Assembly (NCBI GenBank): GCA_016180645.1
Contig: JACPAV010000033.1
Span: forward strand, 1 to 64,000
DNA from: Nitrospirota bacterium
Lineage (GTDB): Bacteria; JACPQY01
Direction: 5' to 3'
Length of the DNA stretch: 64,000 nucleotides
Positions 1 through 7,500 of the stretch are shown one piece after another. The translations under genes and the position numbers were made by a program. Within the stretch, counting starts at the first letter, position 1. Each line of letters starts with the position of its first letter. The notes under the pieces are model-generated. The model had not been told where the DNA came from and searched no databases. It was given only the letters and a program-made list of their open reading frames with translations.

Positions 1-78
1 TTTGACGGCGAAGAGATAGATGAGACCCTGATTCAAACGACCGGGAGGAAGAAGAAAAAGGAGAAACGTATAGGTTGA
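1..78 (+). CDS. C-terminal tail of an unidentified protein (5' end outside window)
   Basis: Frame 1 is open from the first base to a TGA at 76-78 and reads FDGEEIDETLIQTTG followed by a basic run GRKKKKEKRIG. An acidic stretch followed by a lysine-rich tail is typical of the end of a soluble protein, but only 25 residues are visible and no family can be named. The next 20 bases lead straight into a palindromic repeat cluster. It is called because the frame runs in from outside the window and ends cleanly; it could still be a chance open frame. Confidence 0.45.
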   Translation, partial: FDGEEIDETLIQTTGRKKKKEKRIG

Positions 79-100
79 CAAGGCAGCCGCTTTCAGAGAT

Positions 101-226
101 AGGGGAGGGCCTTCAGGCCCTCCCGAAAAGAGGGAGCAATTCGTAGGGGCGGATCTTTAGATCCGCCCGTATTGGGAGCATCTGAAGATGCTCCCCTACG
201 AATCGGCATTCTGTTAGAGGCTCTTA
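101..226. repeat. Palindromic repeat element, three-hairpin copy
   Basis: Three GC-rich hairpins follow one another: GGGAGGGCCTTCAGGCCCTCCC (arms of about 10 bp around TTCA, 104-125), GGGCGGATCTTTAGATCCGCCC (about 146-167) and GGGAGCATCTGAAGATGCTCCC (about 174-195). They are joined by TTCGTAGGGG / CCCTACGAAT linkers. The right end, GGCATTCTGTTAGAGGCTCT (205-224), matches the end of other copies. The left terminal repeat is missing, so this copy is truncated or rearranged. Confidence 0.85.
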
Positions 227-349
227 GGCTGTCCCGATGACGCTACACTATTTCAATACGAGTGGGCCACACGCATCCACGCAATGAGGTTACGCCACAT
301 CAACAAATAGTCATAAATATATCAATAACTTATATGATCCATCGAAGGC

Positions 350-1231
350 ATGGATGTTGCTATGTATTATCTCGGAATGAAAACAGGATCGATAGCAGCA
401 ACGATTGGTTGGATGGTTATGTCCTCAATTGTGGCTTCCTGCGGCGTTGACCCCATTGCCTCCTCCAACGAGCACTTGGCCCTTCTCGATCCACAGGCTA
501 CGCTCCAAGCGGATTCCGTTGACTCGGAATTGGCAATCGGCAAAGCAATTTATCGTGCGTCTTCCCGAGTGGGCGCCTACGAAGGTTTCGAATCCTTTGC
601 CGATGGGTTTTCATTTCCACCGGGGTACTCCAGCAACGGCTTGGCGTATTATGCAAACGCAACCGCGAATAGGGTGACCGCACAGAATCCCATCGCCGGA
701 ACCCGGAGCCTCCAGTTCAGCTCCATCCTTAACGAAGGGTTGTTCATCTTGGTGGAAAACACGCAGGATTTCGGCACGGTCACCGGCGGCTACGTCCGTT
801 ACGCATTCGCCGTGGACAGCGGAGTGACTCAAGTGGACCTCGGCGGGTACAACTTATCCCTCATCGTGAATACCACCGGTCAAGTGGTGCCTTGGAGCTC
901 CGTCTTGGGCGTGGAAGTACCGGCCCACTCCCTGATACTTAGGGATGGAAATCTGGACGTCCTGCTCAGCGAACCCTATGTGACCGGTTCCATCGTTTCG
1001 GTCGAGGCGGTGCCCGTCCTTGCCGATGGATCGGGTGGAACGCTCACGGTCAACGGCAACGTTCTCCAAGGCCTGGGGTCGAATCCATACCAGATCGGAA
1101 CCTTCTCTACTGTCCCCGTCTCCGGATTCACCGGGACAACACTGCGCATTGATGAGATTGAAGTTCTGATCCAAGCTGACACCATCAAGCAGAAGAAAGA
1201 CAAGAAAGACAAGAAGGACAAGAAAAAGTAG
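350..1231 (+). CDS. Probable exported lipoprotein with Lys-rich tail, unknown function
   Basis: The 293-residue frame starts at ATG 350; an internal ATG at 377 (residue 10) is an equally good start. From residue 10 the protein has a short basic N-terminus, a hydrophobic stretch and VASC, which fits a lipobox, so Cys31 or so (350 numbering) may be lipidated and the protein anchored in a membrane. The body is rich in Gly, Ser, Thr and Val with alternating hydrophobic residues, as in secreted beta-sandwich proteins. The last dozen residues are almost only Lys and Asp (KKDKKDKKDKKK). I do not recognise a catalytic motif. It precedes the C25 protease gene and could be co-expressed with it, but 276 bp separate them. 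Confidence 0.6.
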   Translation: MDVAMYYLGMKTGSIAATIGWMVMSSIVASCGVDPIASSNEHLALLDPQATLQADSVDSELAIGKAIYRASSRVGAYEGFESFADGFSFPPGYSSNGLAYYANATANRVTAQNPIAGTRSLQFSSILNEGLFILVENTQDFGTVTGGYVRYAFAVDSGVTQVDLGGYNLSLIVNTTGQVVPWSSVLGVEVPAHSLILRDGNLDVLLSEPYVTGSIVSVEAVPVLADGSGGTLTVNGNVLQGLGSNPYQIGTFSTVPVSGFTGTTLRIDEIEVLIQADTIKQKKDKKDKKDKKK

Positions 1232-1507
1232 GCCGTCCTTCGGGCCCGTCCTCCCCCTCCCCGGTCTCTCGGCTTTGGTTTGTCCTTGGTTGTCCATTCT
1301 GATACTCTTTGGGCTGGAGGATGGGTTGAAGGAATTCCGCAAACCTTCTGTTCATGTGTTTTCAGACCGAGTGTTGAAGAATCACCGAACTGTGGGGAAA
1401 ACTGACAAGGGGCGCGCCGCGGCGGCAGATGGTTTGAAAACGCCTCCGATTCGGGTTCCTTCCTCGGCTCCTAGTGGCGCGCTTCTTGCGCCAGCCTTCG
1501 GATCGGC
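1232..1507. other. Intergenic leader region upstream of the C25 protease gene
   Basis: No convincing gene. A hairpin with 6-bp arms, TGGCGC / GCGCCA around GCTTCTT, lies at 1475-1493, only 15 bases before the start at 1508, and might affect translation. I see no clear Shine-Dalgarno or promoter. The short plus-strand frame at 1275-1511 has no recognisable feature. Confidence 0.4.
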
Positions 1508-4500
1508 ATGAAAAGCTTCGGCGCCTTTGGTCGCACCGCACTCTTGTGTCTCCTTTTCGCGCCCTTCTCCTTTCGGGAAGTTTTGGCGGCGAGCGAGGGG
1601 ATGGCCGCATTTGCAAGCGGAACGAGCACTACCCCCAACCACCGTACGTGGAACTCAACATTCAATAATGACTTGGATGCGGCCACGGCCACGGCCAACG
1701 CCGCGGCGGGGACCATCGAATACTCCGTACTGCGCCGCTGCCCGGTGCGTCGCGAATACATCCTGGGCACGCTCGATTCGGCCGGCACGATCACGATTCA
1801 AACCACTTCTGACGACGGAGCAACTTGGACGGCCCGGGGGTCCTGCTCCACCTGCCAAGGCACGACCAACGACGCCTTCGGCGGGCTCGACATCGCCTAC
1901 GAGCAGTCCTCCGGTGAAGCCCTTATCGTTTTCGAAAATGCTACCGGCAACAACAAGCTCATCCGGTATGACCGGTGGGACGGCACCACGTACACGTCGG
2001 CTTCCACCCTCACCATAACGGGCGGGAACACTACCACGCGCTGGGTTCGCCTCAAGTCCCTTGCGGGAAGTGATCGCATTGCTCTTGCGGTCGCCGGCGC
2101 GAACAGCACCTTGAATGTCTCCGTGTGGAACGGCTCGACATGGGAGAGCACCTCGACCAGCCTGACGGCTTCTCTGGCCGCCGTGACGGTTAGGGCGTTC
2201 GATATCGAGTTCGAACAGTCTACGGGGGACATCTTGGTGGTGTACGGCTCGGGTACCACGCTGAGCCACCACACTTGCCCCGCTCCAGCCGCCTGCACTT
2301 GGAGCGGCGCCACCTCAAACAGCCCCTTCAACCCGGGCGTGGCCGTCAACTGGGTGGAAATGGCCGCCGATCCGGCCACGGACGATATCGCCCTGATCGC
2401 GCATATGAACGGAACCGGCTGCACAACCGCAACCTGCCGGGCTCAACATGACCTTTGGACCGGCGCCGGTTGGGTAGGGGGAACGACGGCCGACACTTCC
2501 GTCAACGTCACGTCCGCCAGCAGCCCCAATATCCCGGTCGCCGTGGCCTGGGAGAAAAGCAGCAGCACCGCCCTTTTCGCCTTCGTAGATGGAAGCTCGA
2601 CCACTGCGGTGGACTACGTTACGGCCGCCGGCTGCTCGGGCGGTTGCACATGGACCCCCGCGACCGGCACAAACCTCACCAACGCCTCAACCACCACCCA
2701 AACCTGGCCGGGAGCAATACCAACGGTCCAGCTCGTCGGCAGCCCCAACGAGAATCAGATCTACCTCCTGGCGGAGAGCGTGGATACGGCCGCACCGGCC
2801 GACTATGAGCTCCAAGCCCTCCTCTGGAGCGGCGGGGCCTTTTCCCAAACCGCCACGCAAAGCCAAGTCTCCATCGACGTTGACTCCAACGCTTTCGCGC
2901 CGTTCAGTTTCGCGTGGTCCTATCCCTTCTTTCAGCAGGCCAACTACCAGTGGTTTCTGAACCAGAGCACCCCGGTGCTGAATCCGGCCGACCCGGGGGA
3001 TCAGTTGGCCACGGACAATAACGTGGCTACGGGCGTCTACACAACGAGAGAAGTGAGGCTCCGCGTCAACTTCACCGCCCGAGGGGGGACGCTGGCATCG
3101 GGGAAAATCCTGCGGCTCCAGTACAGCAGCGATGCGACGAGTTGCACCACCGGCACATGGACCGACATCGGGAGCACCGAGACAACCAACATGATCTGGC
3201 GCGTGATCGGTTCCGGCGGTGTCCTGACGGATGAAACCTCGGTTACGGCCCAACGGGTGGACGGTTCAACCCTGAATGGGCTGTACACCGAGTCGGGAGA
3301 CAGCACGACCGCCGCGTCCTACTCCCTGGGGGACACCCCGGAATGGGACTGGAGCTTCACCAACTTCCAGGCTCCTCCGAATACGGGATATCGATTCCGA
3401 ATGCTCGAAGTGGTCGGCGGAACCCCCACGGTTACCGGGTCCTATTCGTCGAACTGCCCGCAGCTTTCGACCACGGATCCGGACGGATTGGTGGCGTACG
3501 CAACGACCTCGGGCGCCAACGAACCCAAGTATAAGAACTGGACGGGCACCCAGTTCGATGCGTCGGAGTCCGATGCCGGGACGCAGACGAGCACCATCCG
3601 ATATGTGGTGCAGAAAACAGCCAAGGTGGCGAGCAACCTCAAACTCATGGGAACGCTCGACAGCACCGGCGCCATCACCTTCCGCTATTGGAACGGCGCC
3701 TCCTGGGCCGCCCCCGGCGGGAGCTGTACGTGCAGCACCTCGGCTGCGAACAGCGCCTATCGCGGGTTCGATATCGCCTTCGAGTCCAAATCAGGCGAAG
3801 GGCTCATCGTCTGCGATGACGGGACGGCCAACGACAGTGTCAACTACTGCACCACCACCGCAGGCGGGGCGACTCTCTCGAACGCCGGCTCGCTGACCGT
3901 TTCCACCGGCTCGGCCAACGCCAACTGGATCAGGCTCGAGGCCAGCCCGGCGGCCGACTACATCGTGATGGGCGTGTTGAACTCCAATACCACCGCCACG
4001 GGCGCGGTCTGGAACGGGAGCAGTTGGGTGACCAACACCACCTTTTCGGACACGACCAGTTCAGCTACCAACGAGGCCTTCGACGTGGCATGGCACCGTG
4101 TCACCAGCCGAGCCATGATCGCATACGGCACCGGCACTTCTACCAACTACTCCATCTGGCAGTCCGGAACATGGGGAACGCCGGCGGCGGCAGGTAACCC
4201 GGGAGCTGCCGTGAGTTGGCTTCAACTCGATGCGTCCCACGTGAGCGATTACATCCTGGAAGTCACGGTGGACGGCGGCTCGGACGTCGAAACGTTTGCC
4301 TGGAGCGGGAGCGCTTGGAGTACGCCCGGGAGTTGCGCCGATGCAGCCGCCAGCCTGCTCGCCAATCGGTCGATCGATGTGAAATGGGAAACCGTCAGCA
4401 GCGACGCCCTGATTGCCTATGTGGATGCGGCGGGCGGCGGAGGAAACGACAAAGTCACCTACTGGACCTACACGGAGGGTGGGAGTTGCGCGGCGGCGGC

Positions 4501-7500
4501 CACAATCGGAACATTCACGGACGTGCAGACGGTGCAACTCCGGAACTCGCCCGACGGCGACGAGATCATGCTCCTCGCGTTGGACAGCACGAGCGCCATC
4601 AAGGGCTTCATCTGGAGCGGCAGCGCGTTCTCCACGCCTACCGGCAGCGCTCTAACGGCGGCGGCCTCGGCGGCCGCATACGAACCGTTCATGTACGCCT
4701 GGAATGCCGGAGCGCCCACTCTCGTCGAACTCGTCTCCTTCGGGGGGTACAGCAGGAGCCGTGGGCTTCAGCCCGCGTCCGACGGTCCGGTAGGCGCAGG
4801 CTTTATGCCTGCGTCCGAAGACGCACCCGTAAAGGGTGCGGCTACCAGCGCTGGGGGATACGAAGTGGTCTTGGAATGGGAAACGGCGGCGGAACGCTCC
4901 AATGCAGGTTTCTACCTGCATCGGAGCGAGACGCGAGACGCGGGACGCAAGACGCAGGTCAATCAGAAGATGATCCAGGGCCTTGGAACAAGCGCCCGCG
5001 GCAAGAAATACGTCTTCGTCGACGACCTCTCCGATCTCATCACTCATCACTCATCACCCATCACGATTCAGTACTGGCTCGAAGACGTCGAATTCAACGG
5101 CACCCGCACGATGCACGGCCCGGTGGAAGTCCACGTCGGCCTCGATTCGGACGGCGATGGGATGCCGGATGATTGGGAACGCGCGTACGGATGCGCCTCC
5201 GCACTCGGTCGGTCTGCGATTCGTAGGGGCGGATCTTCAGATCCGCCCTCTTGGGGAGACCGTAGGGGAGCATCTTTAGATGCTCCTTCTCTGGGAGGGT
5301 CTAAAGACCCTCCCCTACAATGCCTCGATCCCCTCGTCGCAGACGCCGACGGCGACGCCGACGGAGATGGGATCAGCAACCTCCTCGAGTACCTCAACGG
5401 CACCTCGCCCACCGCCATCGAAAGCGGGGTGTGGATCACGGACCTTTCCGCGTTCAAATCTAGGGGTCAGGGGTCAGGGGCCAGGGGCCAGGAACTAGGA
5501 ACCAGGAACCAGGAACCACCCGCTCACCCTGAGCCCGTCGAAGGGTGGCGGGTGACCAAAGAAGACTCCACCGGTATCGAGATGGAATGCACCGGAGAGG
5601 GTTGCTCCACTCCGGCCCGCCTCGCCGTCCCGCCGGGCGCCAAACTCCACGATTCTCCTGGTGTCGACGCGATTGCCGAAGGCATCTTCCGGGATCAAAC
5701 CATTCTGCGAATAGCTTCAGCGGACAAGGAGGTAACCGGCATTCTCCGTGCGCGTCTGGAATTCGCAGGTCCCCACGTTCCGGTAGCCGCAGGCTTCAGC
5801 CTGCGTCCCGAGCGCACCCTGAAGGGCGCGGCTACCCCGGATCTCACAAGTCTCCTTGATTCCGTCGTCCTGAACAAGTTCCGTTGGGCGTTTGTCAGTA
5901 GGGGAGCATCTTTAGATGCTCCCTTCAACGCGGGCGGATCTAAAGATCCGCCCCTACAAGGCGGAGAGTGGCGATCTCCCTCGCGCTCGACCGGAACATC
6001 GCTGAAAGTTTCCGTGACCGAAACCGGCGTCTACAAAATCACCCGCGACGACATCGCCGACGCCGGCCTCGATCCGAATCTCTTCGATCCGGAAAAGGCG
6101 CAGGTGTGGGTTCCTGGTTCCTTGTTCCTAGTTCCTGGTGGAGAACGATTACAGCCCGTGAATGTTCAAGCGGACGGTGGGGCATTGTATTTCCTTGGGG
6201 AGCCCGCCGACTCGAAATACACCCGCACGAATGCGTATTGGCTTCTCTTGGATCCGTCGAACGTCGAACGTCGAACGTCGAACGAAATCCTGGATTTGAC
6301 TCAACCGGGACCGGCCGACGAACCGTTCCAAGACGCGCTTCGGCTTGATCCCTCTGCTTGCGTCCTGCGTCCTGCGCCCTCCAGGATGGAGCAAGTGCCG
6401 CGAGAGGGCAGGAGCCCGGAGCGGCCGTCCTGCGCCCTCCTTTATTGGCAAGAAATGCCCGGCCCCTCAGACGCGGAACGGTTCTTCTTCGCCCCCGTCC
6501 TCAAGGACGGCGATTCACACGACTACGAGTTCGAGCTGCCTGAACTCGCGAGCAACGAGCAACGAGCAACGAGCAACCTCCAAGTAGGGCTTACCCTTCT
6601 CGGACTGGCCGAATCGAACGTGGCCCAGAGCCACAAAGTCGAAGTCTCGCTGAACGGTCTGACTCTTGGCGAAATGACATGGACCGGCCGGGATCTCTTC
6701 CACTCCTCACTTCGCACTTCGCACTCCGCACTTCGCACCGGACAAAATACAATGACCCTCAAGGTGCTGCTTGCGGAGGGCGCCCAGTTCGATCAAGTTC
6801 TGCTCAAAGGTGCGACGATTCCATACTATCGACCTTCGCGCCTCGCGCTCCCGGTCGTGAACCCATCACTCATCACCCATTACGCATCACGCGGCCTCTT
6901 GGATGCCACCAATCGGGCCGACTACATCATGATTCTGCCGGAGGCAGGGGTCGGCAAATCTGTAGGGGCGGGTCTTCAGACCCGCCCGGAGGGAGCATCT
7001 GAAGATGCTCCCCTACAAGAAGCCCTTCGGCCGCTGGTCGAATACCACGAATCCCACGGGCTCACCGTCAAAGTCGTTTCGCTGGATCAGATCTATGATG
7101 AATTCGGGGCCGGTCTCGCCACGCCGCACGCCATCAAGAATTTCCTCCATTTCGCATTTCACAATTGGCAATCTCCGAAACCCTCCTACGTCCTCCTCGT
7201 CGGCGATGCCTCATACGACTACAAGGGGTATGAGGATGGGGAACAAGTTCCTGGTCCCTCGTTCCTCGTTCCTAGCTATCTTCTCTATACCCCCTTGGGG
7301 GGTGAGGTGCCTTCAGACGCTTGGTTTGTTTCTTTCGATGGAGGGGCGCCCTTCGACAAGCTCAGGGTGAGCGGAGAACAAACCGCTCGTGGTGAGCTTG
7401 TCGAACCACGGGGCAACGAGATCGATCTCTTTCCCGATATGGCAATCGGGAGATTGCCGGCGAGGACTCCCGACGAACTCTCAGCAATGGTGGACAAGAT

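Noticed and set aside
1275-1511. 78-codon frame before the C25 gene
   Set aside because: Composition is unremarkable, no ribosome-binding site, and it overlaps the start of the real gene.
4757-7411. Repeat clusters as a CRISPR array
   Set aside because: Units are unequal, self-complementary and not separated by regular unique spacers; no cas gene is in the window.
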